Of a DNA stretch of 64,000 nucleotides, positions 10,312-21,492 are shown in pieces; position 1 is the first letter of the stretch, and every line of letters begins with the position of its first letter. The translations under genes and the position numbers were made by a program. The notes beneath the pieces were generated by a model, which made no database searches, had not been told where the DNA came from, and worked only from the letters and a program-made list of their open reading frames with translations. Source of the DNA: Rhizomys pruinosus (taxonomy: Eukaryota > Chordata > Mammalia > Rodentia > Spalacidae); assembly GCA_009823505.1 (NCBI GenBank), contig VZQC01006355.1:598291-662290 (forward strand), read 5' to 3'.

Positions 10312-11142
10312 AGAATACATGAGATTCACATTGGAAACCCCTATTAATCAAATTAGTATCCCCATGGAGTCTCACTGGAGACAACAGAGAGGCAAATTAG
10401 GGTAAAAGGCCAAGAAATGACAATGCCATGAAATTTGCTGTGTCATCCCAGGGGAAGCTGTGTAGAGCACCTTGGGAAGTAAGTATGTTGAAACTACATG
10501 TGATTCACAATAGAAAAAACTTAATCACATTAGAATCATCTGGAAGGCTGATTATAATCAATAGAGATGCTAATTAACAAAAAAACTAAATGAGGAAGAA
10601 GAACCTGAAATTTGCTGAATCATCCCTGGGAAACCTGTAGAGTCACTTGAGAAGTAAGGATGTAAAAAATACATGAAATTCACATAGGAAACACATAGTA
10701 ACCATATTATAATAACCTGGCTTTCTCATTAGAGCCAAGAGAGAGGCTCATTAAGATTAAAAGCCAAGTAATTAACAATGACAAAAAATTTCCTGAGTTG
10801 TCCCTGGACTACCTCTGTAGCCTCATTTGGAAAGTAAAGTGTGTAGAAAATACATGAGATTGGGCTGGAGAGATGGCTCAGCAGTTAAGAGCGCCATCTG
10901 CTCTTGCGGAGGACCCAGGTTCAATTCCCAGCACCCACATGGTAGCTAAGAGTTGTCTTTAACTCCAGTTCCAGGGGAATCCAATGCCCTCTTCTGACCT
11001 CTGCAGCATTGCACGACATGGGTGCACCAACCTACATGCAGACAATACACTCATACACATAAAAAAAATTTTTTTTAATTTAAAAAAGAAAATACATGAT
11101 ATTGACATTGGAAACATCTAATCACATTAGAATCACCTGGAC
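10312..11142 (-). repeat. ~175-bp satellite, reverse orientation
   Basis: Reverse-complement matches to the satellite at 1,765-3,022 are clear, for example 'atgagattcacattggaaac' (10,319) and 'aatcacattagaatcatctg' (10,522). The spacing of about 170-180 bp is retained. A B2 (10,862-11,088) splits it. Orientation is opposite to the arrays at 1,765 and 17,640, so at least one inversion or independent insertion separates them. Confidence 0.75.
10862..11088 (+). mobile_element. B2 SINE in satellite
   Basis: This is a complete B2 with head 'gggctggagagatggctcag' and an A/T-rich tail. The target-site duplication AAAATACATGAGATT (10,847-10,861) is repeated with one mismatch at 11,089-11,103. Confidence 0.94.
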
Positions 11143-12653
11143 ATTTTTAAATGTTTCTCAGCCATCTTTACTTCCTCACTTGTGAAGTCTCTGTTCAGCT
11201 CTTTACTCCATCTTCTGAGTAGGTAATTTGTTTTCTTACTTATTTGTTTTTTGAGTAGTTTATATATTATGGATGTTAATGCTCTGTCAGATGTATCACT
11301 GGTGCCTCCCACTCTGTGGGTTTTCTCTTCACTCCCCTGATTGTTTCTTTCACTGTACAGAAGCTTTTGCATTTAATGAGGTCCCACTTGTCAATTGTTG
11401 ACCTTATTTCCTGCACAGCTGCTCTCTGATATAGAAAGTCTTCTCCTATGCCTAGGTCTTATAGGTTGCTGCCAATGTTTTCTATCACCTTCAGAGTTTT
11501 GGGTTTCACATTGAGATCTTTTATCCATTTGGAATTGATTTTTGTACAGGGTGAGAGATAGGGGTTTATGTTTATTCCCCTACAAGTGGTGATCCAGTTT
11601 TGCTAGCACCATTTTCTGTCTTTCCTCCATTGAGTCTTCCTGGAACCTTTTGTCAAATATCAGGTGGGTAAAATTGTATGTGCTCAAGTTTGGATCTTCA
11701 GTTTTGTTCCATTGATCTACAGGTCTATTTTTGTGCCAGTATGAGGCAGTTTTTATGACTATAGCCCTGTAATGTAGTTTGAAATCTGGTATAGTGATCC
11801 CCCCCTGCATTGCTCTTTTGCTCAGGGTTGCTTTGGCTATCCAGGGTCCTTTGTTTTACCATATGAATTGTAGGATGTTTTTTCTAAATCTGTGAAGAAA
11901 GTCATAGGGATTTTAATTGAGATTACATTGAATCTATATATTAATTTGGGTAGGATGGTCATTTTTATTATATTGTTTCTTCCAAACCATGACCATGGGA
12001 GGTCTTTCCATCTTTTGGTGTCTTCTTCAATCTCCTACTTCAAGGATTTAAAATTTTCATTGTAGAAATCTTTAGTGTCTTTGGATATATATAGTGAATG
12101 GGAAGGTTTCCCTGTATTCCTTGACTAATTGCTTGCTGTTGGCATAAAGAAAAGCTACTGATTTTTCTAGATTAATTTTGTAACCTGCCAGTTTACTGAA
12201 CCTGTTTTTCATTTCTCGGAGTTTTCTGGTGGAATTTTTGGCATCCCTTAGGTATACTATCATGTCATCTGCAAAAAGGAATAGTTTGACCTCCTCTTTT
12301 CAAATTAGTACTCCTGTAATTTCCTTTTCTTGCCTTATTGCTCTAGCGAGAGTTTCAAGCACTATGTTGAAAGGAGTGGAGATAGGGGACAGCCTTGCCA
12401 AGTTCCTGCCTTGAAGGGGGATGCTTCTAACTTTTCCCCATTTAGAATGATGTTGGCTGTGAGTTTCCTGTTTATGGCTTTATGTTGAGGAATGTTCCCT
12501 CCAGTCTAATTCCCTCTAGGAATTTAAACATTAAGACATGTTGAATTTTATTGATGCCCCTTTTGGCATCAATTGAGATGACCATGTAGCTATTGTCTTT
12601 CAGTCCATTTATGTGCTTTATGACATTTATTGATTTACGTAAGTTGAACCATC

Positions 12654-13127
12654 GGTGATGGTTAATCCTGTGTGTCAACTTGACTGGACTAAGGAACAAA
12701 TAAGAGAAAAGGGATGTTTGGATTGGACCACCTCAACCCTGATGGCCCACCCCAAATGTGGGCGTTACCTTCTGCCGGCAGGCAGTATAAAAGGCCACGG
12801 CAGAAGGAGCTGGTCCCTTTTCTCCTGCGGCTTGCCTCTCTCATCTGGTGAGTTTGTCTTGCTGCTGTGATCAACCTTTCAGATCCCAGCGTGTACTGAG
12901 ACCACCAGATCTGCTGGAATCCATTCGGGCCTTCAGCACTAGATTGGGACTACTGAGACATCCAGCCTTGCAGACTGAGCAGTTCCCTGGATTCTCTCGG
13001 CCTTTCCAGTGTGGTGCAGCTACTGTTGGACTCCTTGAACTCTGTCACGTGAGCAAATCAATAAATTGTATATAGCTATATATTCGTCCTGTTACTTCTG
13101 TTTCTTTAGAGAACCCTGACTAATACA
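12654..13127 (+). mobile_element. Solo LTR, ERVL-MaLR-like
   Basis: A 474-bp insertion in L1 is flanked by the 5-bp duplication CCATC at 12,649-12,653 and 13,128-13,132. The ends are close to TG...CA, starting 'ggtgatggttaatcctgtgt' and ending 'ccctgactaataca'. Inside are a TATA box (TATAAAAGG, 12,786-12,794) and a polyadenylation signal (AATAAA, 13,060-13,065) in U3-R order. The opening 'gtgtgtcaacttgactgg' and the terminal motif recall MLT1/MaLR LTRs. The family assignment is from memory. The LTR structure and target duplication are visible. Confidence 0.75.
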
Positions 13128-13383
13128 CCATCCCTGCATCTCTTTTATAAATCTGACTTGGTCATGGTGGATGACCTGTTTGATGTGTGACTGTATGCAG
13201 TTTGCAAGTATTTTGTTGAGAACTTTTGCACCTATATTCATTAAATAAATGAGTCTATAGTGTACTTTTCTGGCTGTATCTTTGCCTAGTTTTGGATTAG
13301 AGTGATGCTGGCTTCATAGAAATAATTTGGGAGATATCCCTCTGTTTCTATCCTTTTGAATAGTTTGAGTAATAATGGCTATA

Positions 13384-13510
13384 CGTGGGAGGCAGAGGCA
13401 GGTGGATCTTTGTGAGTTCAAGGCCAGCCTGGTCTATAGAGTGAGTTCCAGGACAGCTGGGACTACAGGGAGACCCTGTCTGGAAAAGACCAAAAAAAAA
13501 GTTTTAAAAA
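13384..13510 (+). mobile_element. B1 SINE, 5'-truncated
   Basis: It starts within B1 at 'cgtgggaggcagaggcaggt' and ends in an A-rich tail. The flanking duplication AATAATGGCTATA (13,371-13,383) recurs with one mismatch at 13,511-13,523. Confidence 0.93.
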
Positions 13511-14211
13511 AATAATGGGTATAAGTCCTCTTTAAATGTATTATAGAATTCTGCCATAAATTCATCTGGACCTGGGCTTTTTTTTAGTTGGGAGGTTTTG
13601 TATTATTGTTTTGATTTCCTCATATATTATGGGTCTGTTTAAGCTGTCTATCTCTTCTTGGTTAACCTTTGTTGATTTCCATGTTTTCAGATAGTCATCC
13701 ATTTCTCTTAGTTTTTCAAATTTAATAGAGAATAAGTTTTTAAAGTATTCTCATATTCTGGATCTTTTTGTTATCTGTTGTGATATTTCCTTTCTTGGCT
13801 CTAATTTTGTTGATTTGGAGTTGCTCTTTCTTTCTTTTGGTCCATTGGGCTAGAGGTCTACCTCTCTTGTTTATCTTTTTGAAGAACCAGATCTTGGATT
13901 TGTTGATTCTTTGTATTGTTTTCTTTGTTTCTATTTCATTGATCTCCACTCTGATTTTTGTTATTTCTTCTTGTTTGTTGGGTTTGGGATTCATTGTTTG
14001 TTTCTCAAGTGTCTTTATTTGGTGTGTCAGTTCATTTATTTGTGATCTTTTTAAAAATGTAGGTACTTAGGGCTATAAATTAACCTCTTAAGACTGCTTT
14101 TAATGTGTCCCATAGGTTTTTATTGTGTTATATTGTCCTTTTCACTTATTTCCAGGAATATTTTTATCTCCCTTGACCCATTCATTATTCAGGAGTGTGT
14201 TGTTAATCTCC

Positions 14212-15700
14212 ACGAGTTCTTGTAGATGGTAAAGATCGACTGCAGTATGAGAATAATGGCTTGCAACCCATTCGCCTGTGGGGAGCTGGTGGCCACCTTG
14301 AACACCTGGCACGTGGGTTCCAACGCGGCAGGGGCATAGACGAGCATGGTGATTCCCTGCAACACACCATCAGTAAAAACATTGTATCCCTCAGATATAG
14401 GATCTTTGGCAAAGAGCCTGAATGGGGACCACTGTAACCTGGGGAGGCTTGTGGCCCAGTGAGTGGTAGGGTAATGGTTGTTTGTCTTTCCTGGGAAGTC
14501 AAGGAGGGCCATGGCCATCCTCAGTTGATGTCCGAACAGCCATGTAAGGTCCTTCTCCCTAAAAAGGGAGCGATGGTATCTGGCTCCTTTCCTATTACAT
14601 CCTTAATCCTTTCCGACCCTGCATGATGAGATCGATGATCTGGTCCAACTCAGATAGGGCCTGGGTGCCCTGCCAATAGGGGTGTGGAGCCACTCCAGAA
14701 TTTTCAGACCTTGTTCTATCAGACCAATGGTGGTCAGGTAGGTGTTAAAAATTAGTAATTGCACTGGCAGTGAAGGCTTATAACACCCCAGGCTGGTGTC
14801 TTGTAAGGCAGACTGGATTCTATCTACTGCTTGTAAGGCTCTTGAGGTGAGCTGTATCTGCCTGCTAGGGGGTGGGGCAGCAGGGCCAAGAAGTTGGAAT
14901 AGTGGCATTAATTCACTGGTGGCCACATTTAGGCATGGCCTCAGCCAATTATCTTCCCCTAGTAAGTGTTGTAGACCTGCTGCCATAAGTGGCATCAAGA
15001 ACAGCACCCAGAGGGCCTGAGGTGGTTAAGATGAATCTCTGTACCCAGAAAGTGGAAAGGGTAACTGAATTTCATCAGAGGCCACCATAAGACTGAGAGG
15101 GTACAGTCCCTTAATCAGGATTGTAAGTTACTGTTAAGCACATCAGAGTTATCCATAAGGACCATCAGGTCATCCACACAATGACAGATTTCTATGTCCC
15201 CTAGGAGGTCACCTTGAATATTATGAATTGCATGGGAGATGTCCTCCTGACATATGGTGGGGCTATTTGCCATGCCCTGGGGTAAACACTTCCACTCATA
15301 TCTCTGACTAGGGTGCTTGGTATTAAGCACGGGGACAGAGAAGGCAAACCTTTCGGTGTCTCTTAGGTCTAAGGGAGTTGTGAAAAATCATTCTTTGAGG
15401 TCAAGTACAACTATTGCCTTTTGAGTAGGAATATAAGCCATAGAGGGAACCCCTCACTGTGGGGTATCCCAGATGATCATGGAACTATTGGTTTTAGGTC
15501 CTGTGATAGGAACCATTTCCCTGACTTCCTTTTGATAGGAAAGATGGCTGTATTCCAGGGACTGTGAGAGGGTTTACTATGGCTGAAGGAGAGCTGCTGC
15601 ACTAGTTCATGTATAGCCTGGGATTTTCCCCCAGAAAGCAGCCATTGATTCACCCAGATGGGCTCTTCTGAATGTCATTCTAGGGCTGGGGTTTTGTGCT
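14212..15700 (-). pseudogene. ERV pol remnant: RT and start of RNase H
   Basis: Reverse transcriptase copies the viral RNA genome and RNase H degrades the RNA strand. Visible on the minus strand are a polymerase finger/palm segment (ERFAFSVPVL near 15,345, then YEWKCLPQGMANSPTICQ at about 15,305-15,250), the catalytic site read as CVDD (about 15,165-15,180, where YxDD is usual), a connection segment with LLGEDNWLRPCLN and TSELMPLFQLLG (15,000-14,880), and an RNase H start with VFTDG (about 14,370-14,385). Stops near 15,390 and 15,455 and frame changes at about 15,110 and 14,600 disable it. The tyrosine-to-cysteine change at the active site would itself be damaging. Integrase is absent because the copy ends at the L1 junction. 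Confidence 0.83.
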
Positions 15701-15759
15701 TGTCAATGGCCGTTGGCATTGGGGGTGCTTCTCTGTTACCTTCCAATCCCTCTGCTCCA

Positions 15760-16030
15760 GGTCCACCCAGTCATAAAATGCCTTGTCGTTCTCAGTATGT
15801 CCTGTCCCAACAAATCCCTAGACAGGTTTTCAGCCACCAGGGGTGTGTGCTTCCCTCTGTTTCCATCGGGATCTTCCCAAATTACCCGCTCCCTGCACTG
15901 TCGGACCTTTTGGGACCCACTGACCCCACCCAGTGTTGTGCCTGGGAGTAGGGGCCATTATGGAGGGATTTCAGCCTTTCTCAGAATAGTTTTATCAGCC
16001 CCTGTGTCTAGTAGCCATTTAAATCTTTTT
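15760..16030 (-). pseudogene. ERV protease remnant
   Basis: A retroviral aspartic protease cleaves Gag and Pol polyproteins. The minus strand shows the catalytic motif LLDTGADKTIL (about 16,018-15,986) and, further on, NLSRDLLGQDIL (about 15,835-15,800). The latter corresponds to the conserved C-terminal G-[RQ]-D-I-L block. An in-frame stop lies shortly after the active site, near 15,957. The spacing between the two motifs suits a full protease domain. It lies between the nucleocapsid and the RT, as in betaretroviruses, where pro is read by frameshifting. Confidence 0.8.
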
Positions 16031-16179
16031 CCATTGAAAGACATTGCCAATTTGGGGCAGATATACCCTCTTCTAAAAGAATGGTCCAATGGGGTCCAGC
16101 GATGGCATCTGGCCGTGCGGAAGCCTTTGATCTTGCTCCTCCTTGCAATGATGGGGCTGGGGGTGGCCTTAAATTAGTT

Positions 16180-17530
16180 TAAAGGCTTGCCACCCATGTC
16201 ATACTTGGACCTGCAGTCCCTTTTCCAATGGAGCCCCTTCCTGCAACTCCCGCATTTGGATGTTGGTGGTTTAGGTGCCTTTGGCTTAGGGCCCAAAGGA
16301 ACCTCAGGGCGTTCTTTCTTTTAAATTTTATTTTATTTATTTCTGTATGTGTATGAATGTACTGTCTGCATGCAGGTTTGTGCACCCATGTCGTGCAATG
16401 CCACAGAGGTCAAAAGAGGGCGTTGGATTCCCCTGGAACTGGAGTTCTCCTGGAATTGGAGTTACAAATGGTTCCATGTGGGTGCTGGGTATCGAACCCA
16501 GGTTGAGAACAGTCGGCTAGGCCATCTCTTCAGCCCCCCTCAGGGCATTCTTTAGCCCGATGCCCTTCACGGTGGCACTTAATGTGGGTTTTCCCTTTGT
16601 CAGTGCCAATGGTCATGGCTGCTGTGGCCTGCCTAAGAGTGGTCAACCTGTGTAGTGTGAGTAGGACTCCCGGTATCCTGTGCAGTCCAAAGCCAGTCCC
16701 CTACCTCTGCGTTTTGTAGCCCAGCATAGGTGAGTTTACTTTCTGTAGCTATCTCTTCGCAGACTACTAATTTAAAGAGCTCATCCTGTGCATTGGGGTC
16801 AGCTGTATATCTCTTGGTGGCATTGGATACCCAGTCCACAAACTCAGCGGGTCTCTGTTTCATCTGAGTTATGAGAGTGGCTCCATGTTCCCTGGGACCA
16901 ACTATATGGTCCCATGCTCCAAGAGCACAGAAGCGGACCTGATCAAAAAACTCCAGCGGACCCTAGACTTGAGTGGTCGGATTGCTGTACATGGGACCAT
17001 CGCCAAGAAGACAGTCTCTGGAGATGGGAACATTATTATTGTGATTGTTACAGGCCTGCTGCTCACATTCATCCTCATAGAGGGTGGCCCATTGTAAATA
17101 CAGCGGTCCTGGCAAGGTGCGTCTGGCAATGTCATTCCAGTCGGTAGGTGTATTAAGCCATACCGAGAGGTCATGGAGAATGCCCCTCATCTAGTGGGGC
17201 ATCCATCCTCTTTGATGGCATTTCATAACTCTGGCAGCGATTGAGAAGTGTGTGGGTACCAAGGCAAAGGGCCTGTGGAGTCAGGACTAGGTTTACTGGA
17301 AAGGTGTTGACAGGAGATGAGAACTAGGGCACCGGGGCCCCAGGAGGGGGTTGCTCCATCCAGTTTTGTGGGGGAGAGTATTCTGCCTTTGCCCACCACT
17401 TGTCCTACTGCTTGCAGAGGAGGTGATACCAGTCAAGTGACACCCCCCATGAGCTGGATGACACGTGATTATGTAGAGGTCTAAGATTGGCCACTGGGAG
17501 GTGATGTCACACAATGTAGGGGGCTGCTCA
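16180..17530 (-). pseudogene. ERV gag remnant: capsid and nucleocapsid
   Basis: Gag forms the virion core. On the minus strand, a capsid segment reads DWNDIARRTLPGPLYLQW (about 17,140-17,085), followed by the major homology region KQRPAEFVDWVSNATKR (about 16,860-16,810). A degenerate first zinc knuckle (KCHREGHRAKE near 16,560) and an intact CCHC knuckle (CGSCRKGLHWKRDC, about 16,253-16,212) follow. A B2 with its own target duplication separates the two knuckles. The matrix and N-terminal gag are not recognisable; proline- and glycine-rich text near 17,300-17,500 could be their remains. Several frames are needed to read it through. Confidence 0.8.
16318..16538 (-). mobile_element. B2 SINE inserted in ERV gag
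   Basis: This is a complete reversed B2, with the tRNA-like head at the right ('ggccatctcttcagcc') and an A/T tail at the left. The target-site duplication CTCAGGGCGTTCTTT (16,303-16,317) recurs with one mismatch at 16,539-16,553. Confidence 0.95.
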
Positions 17531-17639
17531 CCCCAAACCTATATAAGCGGCCTGTTATATAGAAAGATTTTTGTTATATAAAAGGATTTCACAGATTTGC
17601 ACCACCTGTTGTGGTCCCTGGCCTGTTACTGAGTGCATG

Positions 17640-18986
17640 CGACTCTTGATTCCAATGAGACTCCCACGTGATTCTAATGTGATTAGTAGGTGTTTCCAAT
17701 GTGAATCTCTACAGGTATTTTCCACATACTTTCCTCCCAAGAGACACTTTAGAAGTTCCCCCCGGGAGGATGCAGCAAATTTCATCTTACTGTTAATCAC
17801 TTTATCCGATTGAGCCTATTAATTCTCGTGAGCCTCCCATATGATTCTAATGTAATTAATAAAGTTTTTCAATATGAAGCTCATATGTTTTCTACATACA
17901 TTACTTCCTAAGTGACTCTACAGAGGTTTCCTCTGGATGACTCGCCAAATTTCTCGTCAATTACTTGGCTTTTTATGGTAATGAGCTTCTCAAATGACCC
18001 TAAACAGCCTTTGAGGTGATTTTAATGTGATATTTAGGTGTTTACAATACAAATCTCAAGTATTTTCTACATTCCTTACTCCCTGCGTTACTCTACACTG
18101 GTTGAACATGGATGACTCAGCAAATTTCATTCATGGTTTCTTTATTGGCTTTTTATCCTAATGAGAGTCTCTTTTGAGTCTAATCAGCCTCCCAGGTGAT
18201 TCTAATGTGGTTACCAATTGTATCCAATGTGAATCCCATCTTTTTTCGTCATACTTTCCCTCCCTAGCAACTCTACAGAGTTTTCCCTAGAAGGAATCAG
18301 TAAAGTTCATGTCTTGTTAATTACTTGGTAGTGTATCCTAATGAGCCTCTTTATAAATTCTAATGAGGTTCCCAAGTGATTCTAATGTGATTACTAGGAA
18401 TTTCCAATGTGATCATCAGGTATTTTCTACAAACTTTACTCCCAAATGACTCCACAGAGGCTTCCCCTCAATGACTCAGCAAGCCCATATCATTATTAAT
18501 TACTTGGCTTTTTACCCTAATGAGCCTCTCTATAGATTCTAATGAGCTTTTCTAGTGATTCTAAGGTGATTTCTATGGCTTTACAATGTGAATCTCAAGT
18601 ATTTTCTACATACTTTACTTCCCAAGTGGTTTGGCAGTGGTTCCTTTGTGATGACTCAGCAAATTTCACATCATTATTAATTACTTGGCTTTTTACCCTA
18701 ATGAGCCTCTCTATAGATTCTAATGAGCTTTTCTAGTGATTCTAAGGTGATTTCTATGGCTTTACAATGTGAATCTCAAGTATTTTCTACATACTTGAGA
18801 TTATATCCTAAGTGACTCTAAAGGGTTCCCCCTGGGAAGACTCAGCAAATTTCTGGTCATTTGTAATTACTCAGCTTTTATCCTATTGAGCCTTTCTATC
18901 GATTATAATGAGCATCTGAGGTGATTATACTGTGATTAATAAGTTTTCCAAATGTGGATCTCATGTATTTTCTCCATAATTTACTT
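17640..18986 (+). repeat. ~175-bp satellite array
   Basis: The monomer is the same as at 1,765-3,022, in the same orientation. Two adjacent monomers here are nearly identical over more than 70 bp ('aatgagcttttctagtgatt' at 18,541 and about 18,722), giving a direct period measurement of 181 bp. Other monomers are more diverged. No credible gene is present. Confidence 0.85.
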
Positions 18987-19147
18987 TTTTTTTTTTTTTT
19001 TTTTTTATCTTTTTGCAGACAGGTCTCCCTGTAGCCCCAGCTATCCTGGAACTCACTCTATAGACCAGGCTGGCCTTGAACTCACAAAGATCCGCCTGCC
19101 TCTGCCTCCCAAGTGCTAGGATTAAAGGCATGCGCCACCATGCCCAG
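18987..19147 (-). mobile_element. B1 SINE in satellite
   Basis: This is a reversed B1 with a long T tract at the left. The target-site duplication CCATAATTTACTT lies at 18,974-18,986 and 19,148-19,160. Confidence 0.94.
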
Positions 19148-19385
19148 CCATAATTTACTTTCTAAGTGACCCTACAGAAGTCCCCCCAGGAGTGACTCAC
19201 CAAATTTCATTTCGTTTTAAATTACTTGGCTTTTGATCTTAATGAGACTAATCAGCCTCCCGGGTGATTATAATGTGATTGTTAGGTGTTTCCAATGTGA
19301 ATCTCATGTCTTTTCTTTCTTTTAATTTATTTTCTACATTTTATTTTCAAAATGACTGTACACCGATTCCCCCGGGATGATGGAA
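19148..19385 (+). repeat. ~175-bp satellite, continuation
   Basis: The monomer text resumes directly after the B1 and carries on to 'gattcccccgggatgatg'. There it is broken by unrelated sequence. Confidence 0.8.
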
Positions 19386-19769
19386 CACCTCGCTTGCTCA
19401 CACTCCCTTTCTGGGGGACCCCAGCCATATGAGATGAGAGCTGCAGCCAAGAACATCGCTGTGCTGCCCGCCACCATCTGTTCACAGGTGCCGGGCGGAC
19501 CTGCCTGCTCACAGCTGCCCCTGACGTCTGGGTCAAGACCCAGTCAGCCAAACAGGGGCCCTCCGGAACTCCCCAGTGTGGACACAATCCACAGCTCCTG
19601 GGGCAGCTAAGAAAACATTGTCTAAGTGAGCAGCCTCGAGGAGTTTTAGGCTAGGAACAGGGACAGATTAATAAGTGTGTTGCTTGACCTGCATGAGAAA
19701 GAACAAATTAGGTTGTTTTACAATGCTTGTGTCCTGGACTTCTTTGTATTCATGCTGGAGACAGAGCCT
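19386..19769. other. Unrecognised insert in the satellite
   Basis: About 380 bp of GC-richer, non-satellite sequence ('ccagccatatgagatgagag', 'gctcctggggcagctaagaa') is embedded between satellite monomers. It has no SINE hallmark and no poly(A) tail. Its short open frames in both strands have no recognisable domain. A decayed LTR is possible but unproven. Confidence 0.4.
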
Positions 19770-20638
19770 CACTATTGAGTCTAATGAGCCTCACAGGTGA
19801 TTATAATGTCATTATTAGGGGCATCCAATATGAATCTGATGTATATTCTATATACTTTTCTTTCCAGGCAACTCTACACATATTCTCCTGGGATGACTCA
19901 GCAAATTTCAAGTCAGTGTTACTTATCTGGCTTTTTATCATAATGATCCTATTTATTCTAATTAACCTCCCTCATAATTCTGAGACCGATAAGGGTTTCA
20001 CTTCCTAGGTGACTGTAAAGAGGTTCCCCTGGGATGACTCGTCAAATGTCAGGTCATTGTTAATTACTTGTCTTTTTATCCTAATAAACCCCTCTATCCC
20101 TCTATCGATTCTAATGAACTGCCCAGGTGATGCTCATGTGATTAGTGGGTGTTTTCAATGTGCATCTCAGGAATTTTCTACAGACCTTATTTCCAAAGTG
20201 ACTCTACAGTTTCCACCTGGATGACTCAGAAATTTCAGGTCATTGTTAATTACTTGGCTTTTTATCCTAATGATCCACAATCTTGAGTCTAATGACCCTC
20301 TCAGGTGATTCTAATGTGACTAAGAGTGGGTTCCAACGTGACTCTCTTGAATTTCCTACATATTTTACTCACTAGTTCATTCACTCTACATGGTCCCCTA
20401 GGATGACTCAGCAAATTTCAGTTAATTGTAAATTACTTGGCTTTTTTACCTAACGATCATATTGATTCTAATAGGTCTCCCAGATGATTATAACGTCATT
20501 ATTAAGTATCCAATGTAAATCTGAGATATATTCTATATACTTTTCTTCCCATGTGATTCTACAGATGTTCTTCTGGGATGACTCAGTAAATATCAGGTCA
20601 TTGTTAATTACTTGGCTTTTTATCCATATGAGCCTCTC
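19770..20638 (+). repeat. ~175-bp satellite array
   Basis: Satellite monomers resume at 'ttgagtctaatgagcctcac' and continue with the usual 'gatgactcagcaaatttca' landmark near 19,890, 20,030, 20,225, 20,402 and 20,577. They stop at the LTR insertion. Confidence 0.83.
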
Positions 20639-21015
20639 TGTGGTGGTTTGAATGAGAATGACCCCCATAGGCTTCAAGTATTCTGACATTTTGTCCCCAG
20701 TTGGTGGCACCCTTTTGGAGAAAGATCTCCCAAAGAAGGTGTGGCCATGCTGGAGGAAGTACGTCACTGGGGGCCAGGCTTAGTGAGTTCAACAAGCCTT
20801 GCAGGCTCCAGTTGCTCTCTCTCTTGACTTCCTGTGCTCACTGGAAGATGTGAACCTTGGCTTTCTGCTCCAGCCCCATCCACTATGCCTCCCTGCCATA
20901 ATGGACTCTTAATTCCCTGGAACCATCAATTGTAAGCTCAAATAAACTCTTCCTTTTATAAGTTCCCTTGTTCATGGTGGTTTTTATCACAGCAAACAGA
21001 AAAGTGACTAATACA
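20639..21015 (+). mobile_element. Solo LTR, ERVL-MaLR-like
   Basis: The 377-bp element begins 'tgtggtggtttgaatgagaa' and ends 'aaaagtgactaataca', so it has TG...CA termini. It is flanked by the 5-bp duplication CTCTC at 20,634-20,638 and 21,016-21,020. A polyadenylation signal AATAAA lies near 20,941. The start and end motifs are those I associate with MT/MaLR LTRs of rodents. Confidence 0.82.
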
Positions 21016-21267
21016 CTCTCTATTCACTATAATGAGTCACCCAGGTAATTATGTTATTACTAGTTGTTTCCAATATGAATCTTGTGCATTCCTAGCATAC
21101 TTGACTTCCTACATGACTGTACAGAAGTTTCATAGTAACGACTCAGGAAGTTTCAAGTCATTGATTTTTTTTTATCAAAATAATACTCTCTATTGATTCT
21201 CATGGGCATCCCAGGTCATTCTTGTGTGATAATTAGGTGTCTCCAATGTATTTCTCGGGTATTTTCT
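21016..21267 (+). repeat. ~175-bp satellite, continuation
   Basis: Satellite text continues from the exact point interrupted by the LTR ('ctctctattcactataatga'). Confidence 0.8.
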
Positions 21268-21492
21268 TTTCTTTTTGAGACAGGGTCTCCCCTTAGTCCC
21301 AGCTGGCCCGGAGCTCGCTCTGTAGACCAGAGCTGGCCTGCCTCTGCCTCCCAAGTGCTGGGACCAAAGGCATGCACCACCACACCTGGCTTAAAGAGGG
21401 TTCTTAGCCTCCCTGTGGGTGCTGGGAATTGAACCCTGGTCCTCTTCAGGAGCAGCTGGTGCTCTTAACCACTGAGCGATCTCTCCAGCCCA
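21268..21492 (-). mobile_element. B4-type composite SINE
   Basis: Read on the minus strand, a tRNA/ID-like head ('gggctggagagatcgctcag') is joined to a B1-like right part ending in an A-rich tail. This is the composition of rodent B4 SINEs. A diverged target duplication, GGTATTTTCT against GGTATTATCT, flanks it at 21,258 and 21,493. Confidence 0.82.

Larger units (their letters stand above)
11143..14211 (-). pseudogene. L1 ORF2 pseudogene, minus strand
   Basis: Reversed ORF2 runs from the C-terminal half at 11,143 toward the N-terminal half near 14,200. Recognisable minus-strand peptides include [20 protein letters not shown] (11,798-11,739) and MIVYLRDAKNSTRKL (12,263-12,219), just after the RT active site. 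ORF2p is the L1 endonuclease/reverse transcriptase. The copy is riddled with frameshifts and split by an LTR (12,654-13,127) and a B1 (13,384-13,510). It stops where the ERV remnant starts at about 14,212. The similar L1 at 3,023-5,138 has the same orientation. Confidence 0.87.
14212..17530 (-). mobile_element. Class II (betaretrovirus-like) ERV remnant, gag-pro-pol
   Basis: On the minus strand, reading from 17,530 to 14,212, capsid, nucleocapsid zinc knuckle, protease, reverse transcriptase and the start of RNase H occur in retroviral order. No LTR, primer-binding site or env is seen. The right edge fades near 17,530-17,640 before satellite resumes, and the left edge abuts L1 at 14,211. A B2 sits in the nucleocapsid region. 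Stops and frameshifts interrupt all genes, so this is an old, inactive copy. The betaretrovirus/IAP-like assignment is inferred from the capsid, protease and RT text. Confidence 0.85.

Noticed and set aside
13768..14070. Plus-strand hydrophobic frame of 100 codons suggesting a membrane protein
   Set aside because: It is the antisense of L1 ORF2. T-rich reversed L1 text gives Leu/Phe/Ile-rich peptides.
15713..16177. Plus-strand 154-codon frame
   Set aside because: It is antisense to the ERV protease/pol remnant, whose motifs are clear on the minus strand.
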